A stretch of 17,325 nucleotides of DNA from CAYTEO01 sp964436825 (lineage in GTDB: Bacteria; Krumholzibacteriota; Krumholzibacteriia; LZORAL124-64-63). The notes under the pieces were generated by a model, which worked only from the letters and a program-made list of their open reading frames with translations, did not search any database and was not told the DNA's origin. The stretch lies in NCBI GenBank assembly GCA_964436825.1, contig CAYTEO010000052.1, forward strand, positions 1 through 17,325. The letters run 5' to 3'. Both the position numbers and the translations under genes were made by a program. Below, in pieces: positions 1 through 8,221 of this stretch; position 1 is the stretch's first letter, and every line of letters starts with the position of its first letter.

Positions 1-1190
<1,190 letters not shown>

Positions 1191-1198
1191 GACGGCTT

Positions 1199-1204
1199 CC
1201 TCCT
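1199..1204 (-). promoter_or_regulatory. Ribosome binding site of tuf
   Basis: The minus strand reads AGGAGG here, 8 nt before the tuf ATG at 1190. It is a perfect consensus Shine-Dalgarno and fixes the start codon. Confidence 0.85.
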
Positions 1205-1219
1205 GCCACGGATAGGCCA

Positions 1220-1277
1220 CTGTCGGCCCGCCACCGGGCCTGGGTTACTGATCGTCGGCACCGCAGGTGGCCGACAG
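1220..1277 (-). repeat. Competing inverted repeats in the tRNA-Thr/tuf leader
   Basis: The spacer between tRNA-Thr(GGU) and tuf holds two overlapping inverted repeats. One is a 9-bp perfect match, CTGTCGGCC at 1220-1228 with GGCCGACAG at 1269-1277. The other is a tight hairpin, GGCCCG at 1225-1230 with CGGGCC at 1235-1240 and a 4-nt loop. They share bases 1225-1228, so the RNA can form one or the other but not both. No T-run follows, so this is not an ordinary terminator. It could be an RNA-processing signal that separates tRNA from mRNA, or a leader control element; the pairing is seen, the role is inferred. Confidence 0.4.
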
Positions 1278-1292
1278 GGTGGAGACAGGAGC

Positions 1293-1368
1293 TGGAGCCC
1301 ACGAGCAGACTCGAACTGCTGACCGCTTGCTTACCATGCAAGTGCTCTACCGACTGAGCTACGTGGGC
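1293..1368 (-). tRNA. tRNA-Thr(GGU)
   Basis: This 76-nt tRNA folds by eye into a full cloverleaf: acceptor GCCCACG/CGTGGGC, D-stem GCTC/GAGC, anticodon stem CTTGC/GCAAG around loop ATGGTAA, and T-stem AGCAG/CTGCT around TTCGAGT. The loop gives anticodon GGT (RNA GGU), Thr. The discriminator is T and CCA is encoded. It is the last tRNA of the cluster before tuf, the position of thrT in E. coli. Confidence 0.97.
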
Positions 1369-1413
1369 CCCGATCCCTGTCGCGGCGCCGGTCGAACCGG
1401 CGTCGGTGTCGTC

Positions 1414-1490
1414 TGGAGCGGGAAACGGGACTCGAACCCGCGACCCTCAGCTTGGAAGGCTGATGCTCTAGCCAACTGAGCTACTCCCGC
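1414..1490 (-). tRNA. tRNA-Gly(UCC)
   Basis: A 77-nt tRNA with acceptor GCGGGAG/TTCCCGC (one G-T wobble), anticodon stem TCAGC/GCTGA and loop CTTCCAA giving anticodon TCC (RNA UCC), Gly. The T-loop is TTCGAGT. The discriminator is T and CCA is encoded. It lies 45 nt upstream of tRNA-Thr(GGU) in the same transcript. Confidence 0.97.
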
Positions 1491-1526
1491 CCCGTCGCGG
1501 TCCCGGCTTCCAGAGCTGTATCGAAC

Positions 1527-1612
1527 TGGTGGCGGGGGATGGATTCGAACCATCGAAGGCATTCGCCGACAGATTTACAGTCTGTTCCCTTTGACCACTC
1601 GGGAACCCCGCC
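1527..1612 (-). tRNA. tRNA-Tyr(GUA)
   Basis: An 86-nt class II tRNA with a long variable arm, as expected for bacterial tRNA-Tyr. The acceptor is GGCGGGG/CCCCGCC. The anticodon stem ACAGA/TCTGT encloses loop CTGTAAA, anticodon GTA (RNA GUA). The T-arm is GATGG TTCGAAT CCATC. The discriminator is A, followed by encoded CCA. Confidence 0.97.
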
Positions 1613-1644
1613 ACCGGTTGTTCGCTGGTCGTCCCGCGTCACGC

Positions 1645-1720
1645 TGGAGCTGGCGAAGGGACTTGAACCCCCAACCACCTCATTACAAGTGAGGCGCTCT
1701 ACCAATTGAGCTACGCCAGC
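1645..1720 (-). tRNA. tRNA-Thr(UGU)
   Basis: A 76-nt tRNA with acceptor GCTGGCG/CGCCAGC, anticodon stem CCTCA/TGAGG and loop CTTGTAA giving anticodon TGT (RNA UGU), Thr. The discriminator is T, as in the other Thr tRNA here, and CCA is encoded. It is the first gene after the stable-RNA promoter, with a leader of roughly 75-80 nt. Confidence 0.97.
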
Positions 1721-1805
1721 CTCTTTTCCCCAGACACAACGCCGGGAAGCGAGAGACCGCCGCCCGGCCTCGCCTCCTGGCGTGCTGGTTGCCAACGGGC
1801 GACGC

Positions 1806-1835
1806 AATATAGAGCAGCAACCCCGAACGTGTCAA
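1806..1835 (-). promoter_or_regulatory. Sigma-70-type promoter of the tRNA-tuf operon
   Basis: On the minus strand a perfect -35 TTGACA (1835-1830) and a -10 TATATT (1811-1806, 5 of 6 consensus bases) are separated by 18 nt. The bases just after the -10 read GCGTCGCCC, a G+C-rich discriminator of the kind associated with stringently controlled stable-RNA promoters in well-studied bacteria. The first tRNA begins about 75-80 nt beyond the expected start point. The -35 starts only 5 nt after the cysS stop codon, so no terminator separates the two units. Confidence 0.85.
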
Positions 1836-1840
1836 GCGGG

Positions 1841-3295
1841 TTATTCATCCGGCCGTCGGATCTCGGTTCCCTGCGGCCCGTCCACGACGCTGAACCCCAG
1901 CTCCCGGATCCTGTCCCGGAGCCGATCCGCCTCGTCCCACTCCCTGCGCCGGCGCGCCTCGTCGCGGCGGGCGGCCAGGTCGAGGACCTCGGCGGGAATC
2001 TCCTCCTGCGGTTCCGCGGCCAGGCCGGCCAGCCCGTCCCGGTGCAGGCCCAGGATCTCGACGGCCTCGGCCAGGAAGTCCCAGACCTCCTGCAGGACGT
2101 CGCGATCCCCCCCGCCGGCCGGGGCGGCGGCAGCGTACTGGTTCAGGTCCCGGACCAGGGCGAACAGGGCACCGATGGCGCCGCCGGAGTTGAAATCGTC
2201 GTCCATGGCGGCGAAGAAGCGCTCCCGGTGCTCCCGCAGGGCCGCGGCCAGCTTCTCCCCCTCCGGTGAGGGACCACTGCCGGCGCCTGCGTCGCCGGCC
2301 TGTTCCAGGAGGCGACGCAACAGCCGGATCCCCCGACGCAGCCTCCCCAGGGCTGCCCTGGCCTCCTGCAGGCGCTCCTCGCTGTAGTCCAGCTGGCTGC
2401 GGAAGTGGGCGCTGAGCAGGAAGAAGCGGATCACCTCGGGGGAGAACTTCTCCAGGACCTCGCCCATGGCGAAGAAGTTGCCGTCGGACTTGGACATCTT
2501 CCGGTCGCCCAGGTAGAGCAGCCCGTTGTGGAGCCAGAAGTCGACGAACTTCTTGCCGGTGGCGCACATGGACTGGGCGCACTCGTTCTCGTGGTGGGGG
2601 AACAGGAGATCCTTCCCGCCGCCGTGGAACTCGAAGTGGTCGCCCAGGTACTTCGTCGACATGACCGAGCACTCGATGTGCCAGCCGGGGCGGCCGCGGC
2701 CCCATGGCGAGTCCCAGCCGGGCTCGTCCGCCGCGGCGGCCTTCCAGAGGGCGAAGTCCAGGGGATCCTGCTTCTTCTCGTCCACCTCGACACGGACTCC
2801 CGAACGCATCTCCTCGACGTTGCGCCCCGACAGGAAGCCGTAGTCGGGATCGCTGCGGACGCTGAAGTAGACGTCCCCGTCGGCGACGTAGGCGTGCCCC
2901 TTGTCGATGAGCCGCTCGATGAAGGCGACGATCTCGTCGATGTGCTCGGTGACCAGCGGGTAGACCGTCGCCGGCTTGATGTTCAGCAGCTCGGCGTAGC
3001 GATGGTAGAGCTCGATGTTGCGCCGGGCCACCTCGCGGAAGTCGATCCCCTCCTCCCGCGCCTTGGCGATGATCTTGTCGTCGATGTCGGTGAAGTTCTG
3101 GACGTAGGTCACCTCGTAGCCCAGGTACTCCAGGTAGCGACGGATCATGTCGCAGGCGACGAAGGCGAACATGTGCCCCACGTGGGGCTTGTCCTGGACG
3201 GTCATCCCGCAGACGTACATCCCGACCTTGCCGGGTCGCAACGGCTTGAACTCCCGGGTCCGGCGGGCGACGCGATCGTAGACGCGCAGGGTCAT
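1841..3295 (-). CDS. cysS: Cysteinyl-tRNA synthetase
   Basis: This cytoplasmic class I aminoacyl-tRNA synthetase charges tRNA-Cys using ATP and cysteine. The 484-aa product is slightly longer than the 461-aa E. coli enzyme. Visible motifs are YVCGMT with Cys29, the HIGH-type signature HVGH (38-41), HIEC with Cys209, FPHHENE with His234 and Glu238, and KMSKS at 266-270. Cys29, Cys209, His234 and Glu238 match the family's zinc ligands that recognise the cysteine thiol. The last ~60 residues are the charged helical and anticodon-binding tail. The ATG at 3295 overlaps the ddl stop as ATGA, indicating translational coupling. The reading frame stays open upstream to about 4321, but that part is a shadow of ddl. 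The gene is last in a seven-gene operon; no terminator follows before the tRNA promoter. Confidence 0.97.
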   Translation of the reverse strand: MTLRVYDRVARRTREFKPLRPGKVGMYVCGMTVQDKPHVGHMFAFVACDMIRRYLEYLGYEVTYVQNFTDIDDKIIAKAREEGIDFREVARRNIELYHRYAELLNIKPATVYPLVTEHIDEIVAFIERLIDKGHAYVADGDVYFSVRSDPDYGFLSGRNVEEMRSGVRVEVDEKKQDPLDFALWKAAAADEPGWDSPWGRGRPGWHIECSVMSTKYLGDHFEFHGGGKDLLFPHHENECAQSMCATGKKFVDFWLHNGLLYLGDRKMSKSDGNFFAMGEVLEKFSPEVIRFFLLSAHFRSQLDYSEERLQEARAALGRLRRGIRLLRRLLEQAGDAGAGSGPSPEGEKLAAALREHRERFFAAMDDDFNSGGAIGALFALVRDLNQYAAAAPAGGGDRDVLQEVWDFLAEAVEILGLHRDGLAGLAAEPQEEIPAEVLDLAARRDEARRRREWDEADRLRDRIRELGFSVVDGPQGTEIRRPDE

Positions 3296-4269
3296 GGGTG
3301 GCTCCTCGCGGTGCGGTGTCGGCGCAGCGCCTCCAGGCAGAGGTCGGTCAGCAGGTCGGGGAAGGAGATCCCGACCGCGGCGGCCGCCTTGGGCACCAGG
3401 CTGGTGGGGGTCATCCCCGGAATCGTGTTCAGTTCCAGGAAGGAGTAGTCGTCCCCGTCGAGGCGGACGTCGGCGCGGGCAACGCCGCTGCACCCGACCA
3501 GGTCGTAGAGCCGGCGGGCGTCGCCCGTGATCCGCTCGTAGAGGGGTGAGTGGACCGGCGCGGGGCAGAGGTAATCGCTGGCCCCGCCGGTGTACTTGTG
3601 GTCGTAGTCGTAGAAACCGTCCCGCGGCCGGATCTCGATCAGCGGCAGGCGGCGTCCCAGCAGGATCGTCGCCGTCAGCTCGCGGCCCGGGACGTAGCGC
3701 TCGATCAGGACGTCCCGGCCGCCGCGGCCGGCGGCAGCGAGGGCGGCCGCCAGCTCGTCGGCCTGCGCGACGATGGTGACCCCGACACTGGAACCGTCGC
3801 CGTTGGGCTTGACGACGACCGGGTAGCCCAGCTCGTCGGCGACGCGCTCGGCGAGGCGCGCGGTCGCGGCAGGGTCGGCGTCCGCTTCCGCCCCCCGGCT
3901 GACCAGGAGCCAGTCGGGGGTCGGGATGCCGGCCCCGCGCATGACGCGCTTGCAGAGGGCCTTGTCCATGGCGACGGCGCAGGCGGCGGGACCGGACAGG
4001 GCGCAGACCGCCCCCAGCAGGGAGAGCGTCCCCTGCAGGCGGCCGTCCTCCCCCCACCCGCCGTGCAGGGCCGGGAAGACGACGTCGGCGGCCCGCAGGT
4101 CCTCGGCCAGGGCGAAGAGGTCGCCCGGCGACTCCAGGTCGAAGCACGCCACCCGGTGACCGGCCGACCGCAGGGCATCCTCGACGGCGGCACCGCTGGC
4201 CAGGGAGATCTCGCGCTCGTGGGAGTCCCCCCCCATCAGGACGACGATCGACAGCCGCTGGTTGTTCAC
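3292..4269 (-). CDS. ddl: D-alanine--D-alanine ligase (GTG start)
   Basis: This ATP-grasp enzyme joins two D-alanines to make the dipeptide end of the peptidoglycan stem peptide. The 325-aa protein shows MGGDSHEREISL near the N-terminus, ALHGGWGEDG (67-76), VKPNGDGSSVG (154-163), GRELTA, YDYDHKY (220-226), DYLCPAP, and the metal/ATP motif FLELNTIPGMTPTSL (277-291). The Tyr in the YDYDHKY loop is typical of D-Ala-D-Ala rather than D-Ala-D-Lac ligases. The start is GTG at 4269: it overlaps the ispF stop as GTGA and has AGGAGG 4 nt upstream. A longer open frame reaches 4323 but would run back into ispF. Its position between ispF and cysS is unusual and shows this gene is translated as part of a mixed operon. 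Confidence 0.95.
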   Translation of the reverse strand: MNNQRLSIVVLMGGDSHEREISLASGAAVEDALRSAGHRVACFDLESPGDLFALAEDLRAADVVFPALHGGWGEDGRLQGTLSLLGAVCALSGPAACAVAMDKALCKRVMRGAGIPTPDWLLVSRGAEADADPAATARLAERVADELGYPVVVKPNGDGSSVGVTIVAQADELAAALAAAGRGGRDVLIERYVPGRELTATILLGRRLPLIEIRPRDGFYDYDHKYTGGASDYLCPAPVHSPLYERITGDARRLYDLVGCSGVARADVRLDGDDYSFLELNTIPGMTPTSLVPKAAAAVGISFPDLLTDLCLEALRRHRTARSHP

Positions 4270-4757
4270 GTCTCCTCCTGGCGGCGGGGCAGCAGCAGGG
4301 CCACGGCCAGCGCCGTGACACACTCGCCCCGCCCTTCCGGCCCCATGCCCTCGCCGCGGGTCGCCTTGATCGAGACCGCCGACGGATCGACGCCGAGCAC
4401 CGGCGCCAGCCGCGCGGCCATCTCCCCCGTCCGGGGGGCGATACGCGGCCGCTCGCAGACCAGCGTCACGTCGACGTTGCCCACCCGGTAGCCGGCGGCG
4501 GCGATCCGGGCGCAGACGTCCTCGAGCAGCGCCACGCTGTCCGCATCCCGCCAGGCGGGATCCGTGTCCGGGAACAGCCGGCCGATGTCCCCCAGCCCGG
4601 CAGCGCCGAGCAGGGCATCGATGACGGCGTGGACGGCGGCATCACCGTCGGAGTGCCCCACCGGTCCCACGCCGGCGCCGGGAAACTCGACTCCTCCCAG
4701 GACACAACGGCGCCCCGGGGCCAGGCGGTGGCGATCCCACCCCACTCCGATCCGCAT
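4266..4757 (-). CDS. ispF: 2-C-methyl-D-erythritol 2,4-cyclodiphosphate synthase
   Basis: This enzyme of the non-mevalonate (MEP) isoprenoid pathway cyclises CDP-methylerythritol 2-phosphate, releasing CMP. The length of 163 aa is normal for the family. Visible motifs are VGWDRHRL with zinc ligands Asp8 and His10, GHSDGD, AVHAVIDALLGAAGLGDIG with the third zinc-ligand His, LFPDTDP, and a C-terminal KATRGEGMGPEGRGE. The family form of the last motif, as I remember it, is KATTTEKLGFTGRGEG, so two Thr are replaced here by Arg-Gly next to the CMP/phosphate site. The partner ispD, often adjacent or fused, is absent from the window. The gene starts 3 nt after the VanZ-like gene and overlaps ddl by 4 nt. 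Confidence 0.95.
   Translation of the reverse strand: MRIGVGWDRHRLAPGRRCVLGGVEFPGAGVGPVGHSDGDAAVHAVIDALLGAAGLGDIGRLFPDTDPAWRDADSVALLEDVCARIAAAGYRVGNVDVTLVCERPRIAPRTGEMAARLAPVLGVDPSAVSIKATRGEGMGPEGRGECVTALAVALLLPRRQEET
4274..4279 (-). promoter_or_regulatory. Ribosome binding site that sets the ddl GTG start
   Basis: The minus strand reads AGGAGG, 4 nt before GTG at 4269, inside the 3' end of ispF. The spacing is short, but together with the GTGA overlap it decides the ddl start over any upstream codon. Confidence 0.7.
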
Positions 4758-4760
4758 CGG

Positions 4761-5684
4761 TCACTCCAGATGGATGTCGTCGATGGCCACGACCGTCCGC
4801 TGCCGCGGTCGATCCACGAATAATAGCATGCTGTCGATGTCGTCCAACCGGAATGTCCGCTCCCGGAGGGCCGCGACGGCTTCCTCCAGGTCGAGCCGGT
4901 AGGTGCGCCACGTCGCCTCCAGGGGGAAGGAGCCGCCGATGTAGAGCCCGTCCTCGCGGGACGTGAAATCGTCCAGCCGGACATGCAGCCGGCGCGCGGA
5001 GCCCTCCAGGAGCCGCGCCGAGAAGACGAGCTCCCGGAATCCGCTCCAGTCACGGGGCATGGCACGCATGATGGCGCCCGGCCAGACATCCTCCGGCCGG
5101 CCGATCAGCCGCAGGGAGCGACCCCGGGTGGAGTCGACCACGGCCAGACCCAGTATGCCCCCACCATCGTTCTCCCCCCACAGGGCCAGCTCGCGGTCCG
5201 TTTCGAAGTCGGCCAGCAGGGGGAAGCGGGCGGCGGCCTGACGCTCGGCCAGCCAGATACCGGGGAGCTTGCGCAGCTGGAAGGGCAGGACGGCCAGGAG
5301 CAGCAGCGAGAACCAGAGCCACCGGCGCAGCCCCCGGTCGCGCCACAGCAGCCAGGCGCCGGCGCAGCCGGCCCCGGCCAGATCGACGGCGGCGTCCTGC
5401 CAGCGGGGATGACGGCCCACGTGCCCCTGGACCAGCTCGCAGGATGCGATCACCAGGGTCGCGGTCAACACGGCCGCCAACGGCTTCTCCCGGCACGGAC
5501 CGCGACGCTGCAGCAGCCAGACCAGCAGGGCCGGCACCCCGAAATGGGCGAGGACCCCCAGCCCCCGCAGCACGTGCATCCTCTCCAGCGCTCCCGGGAC
5601 CGGGACGATGAACGGGACGATCAGCAGCAACCACCATGCCGACAGCGGCAGGCGGGGCCGCCCGCGTCCCGCCTCAGGCGTCAT
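4761..5684 (-). CDS. VanZ-like membrane protein with carbohydrate-binding-like C-terminal domain
   Basis: The 307-aa protein has two parts. Residues ~14-135 hold about four hydrophobic segments and a VanZ-family pattern: Glu83-x2-Gln86, Arg91/Arg94, Asp97 and Asp101-x2-Gly104 in CELVQGHVGRHPRWQDAAVDLAGAG. Residues ~158-307 are soluble and beta-rich (LADFETDREL, then SLRLIG, WSGFRELVFSARL, RLHVRLDDF, TYRLDLEEAV, and a final DDIHLE). That resembles CIA30/galactose-binding-like domains, which bind sugars. VanZ was named for teicoplanin resistance, but the family is widespread and most members have no known job. The start at 5684 is chosen because upstream frame would run through the CapK-like gene; it overlaps that gene by 11 nt. 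In this setting it may sense or bind a cell-surface polysaccharide. The VanZ call rests on motif spacing; the C-terminal call is by pattern only. Confidence 0.75.
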   Translation of the reverse strand: MTPEAGRGRPRLPLSAWWLLLIVPFIVPVPGALERMHVLRGLGVLAHFGVPALLVWLLQRRGPCREKPLAAVLTATLVIASCELVQGHVGRHPRWQDAAVDLAGAGCAGAWLLWRDRGLRRWLWFSLLLLAVLPFQLRKLPGIWLAERQAAARFPLLADFETDRELALWGENDGGGILGLAVVDSTRGRSLRLIGRPEDVWPGAIMRAMPRDWSGFRELVFSARLLEGSARRLHVRLDDFTSREDGLYIGGSFPLEATWRTYRLDLEEAVAALRERTFRLDDIDSMLLFVDRPRQRTVVAIDDIHLE

Positions 5685-7050
5685 CCTCCCCACCTCCCTC
5701 GTCCTCCCCGATGTCGCAGATGGAGAAGCGGTACTTGCCGTTCCGCTCCCGGGGGATCCCGTCGACAAGGTGGTAGACGACCTCCATGCCGTCGCCCAGG
5801 GCAGCACGGAAGGTCGCGGTCAGCTGCTCGCGCACGGCGTCGTCCCAGCCGGGAGCCGGGACGAGGTTGACGTCGAGGCGGCGGCGGTGACGCTGGACCA
5901 GCTGCATCTGCGCCACGCCCGGGAAGCGGGTCAGCGTGTTCTCGATCAGCGAGATCCCGGCCACGCGGCTCCCGTCGAGGGCCAGCAGGAAATCGGCGGT
6001 CCGTCCCGTCACCCGCGCCAGCAGGCGGTGCGGCCGGCCGCAGGGACAGGCCCCGTCGGCCCAGATCCCGCGGTCGCCCACCTCGTAGCGGAGCATGGGC
6101 ATCCCGTAGTTGATCAGCTCGGTGACGACGATCCGCCCGTCCTCGCCCGGTCCGCACGGCGTCCCGTCGTCGCGCAGCAGTTCCACCCAGACGTGCTCCT
6201 CGTTGACGTGCAGGCCGGCATGCCGCTCGCACTCGCAGGCGATGAGACTGACCTCCTCGCAGCCGTAGCGGTCGGTGACCGGGCAGGCGAAGACCCGCTC
6301 GATGACCGCGCGCTCGGGCTCCAGGAGCATCATGCTGGTGGCCACGATCCCGCTCGGTCGCAGCGTCGCCCCCAGCTCCTCGATCATCCCGGCCAGCAGG
6401 TAGAGGGAGTGGGCGTGGCCGTAGAGCAGTCCGGGCCGCAGCCGCCGCCACTGCTCGACGAAGCGGCGCACCGCCGGCAGGTCCAGGTGCATCGTGTCCA
6501 GGTAGATCCAGCGCTCCTTCAGGGCCGCGCGCAGGCGCCCCCGCCAGCCGCGGGGGGTGGGCGGATTGCCCCAGACCGCCGCCACGGGCTGCCCGATCCG
6601 CCAACCGCTCCAGGTGTTCACCAGCAGGGCGGCCCCCTCGCGTCGCTGGACACCGCGCGGATCGCAGAAGACGTGCAGGGCCGTGCCGGTCGAACCGCCC
6701 GTCTTGGCCGGGACGAGCCGCTGCCGCGGGTAGGCGGTCGAGAGGATGTCGTCCAGGTGCTCCCGGACGTCCTGCTTGGTCAGCAGGGGCAGCGCCTGCA
6801 GGTCCGCGATGGACTCGACGCGGGCGGGATCGATCCCCGCCTGCCGCAGCCGCTCCCGGTGGAAGGGCGAGGTGGCGGCGGCGTGCCGGACGATCCGGCG
6901 CAGCCGCTGCCGGCGCCTCTCCTGCAGCTCCGCGGGGGAGGCGAACTGCCGGCGACGCAGCTCGTGGTAGGTGCGCAGCCGGACGCTCCGCTCGTAGAGG
7001 TCCCACGCTGGCTCGAACAGGTGCGCGACCAGGAAGTCGGGGACACGCAT
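5674..7050 (-). CDS. CapK/PaaK-like adenylate-forming enzyme (copy 1)
   Basis: A 458-aa member of the phenylacetate-CoA ligase (PaaK)/CapK family, enzymes that activate a carboxylate as an acyl-AMP. Motifs in order: ATP-binding loop KTGGSTGTAL (117-126), DRYGCEE (260-266), a Cys/His cluster CECERH (272-277) with GLH (279-281), LRYEVGDRG (320-328), CPCGRP (335-340), and the C-terminal lysine motif RNGKYRFSI near 437-445. All catalytic landmarks are intact. Relatives of this type occur in polysaccharide and capsule loci, where the acyl substrate and acceptor are mostly undefined. The Cys/His cluster could bind a metal. The start is the ATG at 7050, with GAGGTG 6 nt upstream; an in-frame GTG at 7059 lies inside that site. 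The gene begins 10 nt after the GT2 gene. A CoA-ligase function on an unknown acid is equally possible. Confidence 0.88.
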   Translation of the reverse strand: MRVPDFLVAHLFEPAWDLYERSVRLRTYHELRRRQFASPAELQERRRQRLRRIVRHAAATSPFHRERLRQAGIDPARVESIADLQALPLLTKQDVREHLDDILSTAYPRQRLVPAKTGGSTGTALHVFCDPRGVQRREGAALLVNTWSGWRIGQPVAAVWGNPPTPRGWRGRLRAALKERWIYLDTMHLDLPAVRRFVEQWRRLRPGLLYGHAHSLYLLAGMIEELGATLRPSGIVATSMMLLEPERAVIERVFACPVTDRYGCEEVSLIACECERHAGLHVNEEHVWVELLRDDGTPCGPGEDGRIVVTELINYGMPMLRYEVGDRGIWADGACPCGRPHRLLARVTGRTADFLLALDGSRVAGISLIENTLTRFPGVAQMQLVQRHRRRLDVNLVPAPGWDDAVREQLTATFRAALGDGMEVVYHLVDGIPRERNGKYRFSICDIGEDEGGGEDDA

Positions 7051-7056
7051 GTCTGC

Positions 7057-7062
7057 CACCTC
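7057..7062 (-). promoter_or_regulatory. Ribosome binding site that decides the CapK-like start
   Basis: The minus strand reads GAGGTG, 6 nt before ATG at 7050, and overlaps the stop codon of the upstream GT2 gene. It makes the ATG a better start than the GTG at 7059. Confidence 0.65.
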
Positions 7063-8221
7063 AGGTACGGGGCTGCCAGGTCGCCTGGCTCTGCCCCTTC
7101 AGGAAACGGCCCAGGGCCACCAGGGCCGCCGTGTTGATCAGCGTGAAGTAGAACGGGACGACCAGCAGACGGGGACGACGGCCGGCGGGCCAGAGGACCG
7201 CGGCCAGCGCCACACCGTAGAACAGTGCCTGCCCGGCGAGCAACAGGCGCCAGATCCCCCCCGCCGGCGCCGCGGCGACCCCCGCGGCCAGCATCCCCAG
7301 CAACGGCAGCGGCGCCAGGTAGCGCAGGACCTTGTGGGACCAGAGCTGCCAGCAGTAGAGACCGGCGCGCCAGGGCGCCAGGAGACGGCGATGATGCCGG
7401 AGGGCGTGCCAGGCGCGCAGGATGACGCGGGCCCGCATCCGGAACTCGGCGCCGGGGTCCGCCAGGGCGTCCTCGTAGAGCCTGGCGCCGTCGGCGTAGA
7501 CGACCCTGCAGCCGGCCTCGACGACCGACAACGGCAGCACGAAATCCGGCTGCAGGTCCGGCCGCATGGGCCGGTAGAGACCGGCGCGGACGGCGTCGAT
7601 GCCGCCATCCACCCCCACCAGCGAACCGAACCGGGACTCCAGCCGACGCAGCATGTTCTCGTAGCGCATGTAGGCGCTACATCCCTCTCCGCTGAGGGAG
7701 CCGTCGGCGGCCCGGTAGAGCATCCGCCCGGTGACGTAACCGACGGTGGGATCGGCCAGGGGGGCGACCAGATGCCGCAGGGCATCGGGGGCGTACAGCG
7801 AGTTGGCGTCGGAGAAGACGTAGACCTCGCCCCGCGCCTCCCGGACGGCCAGGTTCAGGGCCGCCGTCTTGCCGGCCCGCGGTTCCTGGCGCAAGAGCCG
7901 GACACGACCGTCCCCCGCCTCCGCGGCGATGGCCTCGACGACGGCGTCGGTCCCGTCGGTGGAGGCGTCCGAGACGACGATGACCTCGAGACGGTCGGCG
8001 GGGTAGTCTAGGACCAGCTTGTTGCGCACCGTCTCGCCGATGACGGCCGCCTCGTTGTGGGCAGCGATGAGGATGCTGACCCGGGGCCGCCAGCCGGGAT
8101 CGGTGCGGAAGGGCCGGGGCCGCCACCGGGCCAGCAACCAGCAGAGAGCGGGGTAGCCGGCGTAGATGTAGACCAGCAACGCCAGGCAGACCACTTCCCA
8201 CGTCCCCGCCGCCATCGTCAC
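7061..8221 (-). CDS. Membrane-bound family 2 glycosyltransferase
   Basis: A 386-aa processive-type GT2 (cellulose synthase-like fold) expected at the inner membrane. One hydrophobic segment (about 10-30) precedes the catalytic domain: VSILIAAHNEA (48-58), VSDASTDGT (83-91), FSDANS (136-141, the DxD-type metal site), VGVDGGIDAVR (202-212), QPDFVLPL (224-231) with a candidate catalytic Asp226, and RVILRAW (265-271) in the place of the QxxRW motif. Three or four hydrophobic segments follow (about 302-375). It likely transfers a nucleotide-sugar residue to a lipid-linked or growing glycan. The GTG start at 8221 overlaps the upstream GT4 stop as GTGA, with AAGGTG just before; an ATG two codons later (8215) is a possible alternative. 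The sugar and acceptor cannot be read from the sequence. Confidence 0.9.
   Translation of the reverse strand: MTMAAGTWEVVCLALLVYIYAGYPALCWLLARWRPRPFRTDPGWRPRVSILIAAHNEAAVIGETVRNKLVLDYPADRLEVIVVSDASTDGTDAVVEAIAAEAGDGRVRLLRQEPRAGKTAALNLAVREARGEVYVFSDANSLYAPDALRHLVAPLADPTVGYVTGRMLYRAADGSLSGEGCSAYMRYENMLRRLESRFGSLVGVDGGIDAVRAGLYRPMRPDLQPDFVLPLSVVEAGCRVVYADGARLYEDALADPGAEFRMRARVILRAWHALRHHRRLLAPWRAGLYCWQLWSHKVLRYLAPLPLLGMLAAGVAAAPAGGIWRLLLAGQALFYGVALAAVLWPAGRRPRLLVVPFYFTLINTAALVALGRFLKGQSQATWQPRT

Noticed and set aside
3296..4321. Upstream extension of the cysS frame to an 826-codon protein
   Set aside because: The added residues are Arg/Pro/Gly-rich and lie out of frame over ddl. CysS begins properly at MTLRVYDR with the ATGA overlap.
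3292..5684. Glycopeptide-resistance (van) cluster suggested by ddl near a VanZ-like gene
   Set aside because: The ligase has the Tyr-containing loop of D-Ala-D-Ala enzymes, and no vanH, vanX, vanR or vanS is present. The VanZ-like protein is better seen as part of the glycan operon.
5608..7137. 509-codon plus-strand open frame
   Set aside because: It is a shadow of the CapK-like and VanZ-like genes in GC-rich DNA; the product has no domain pattern and no ribosome site.
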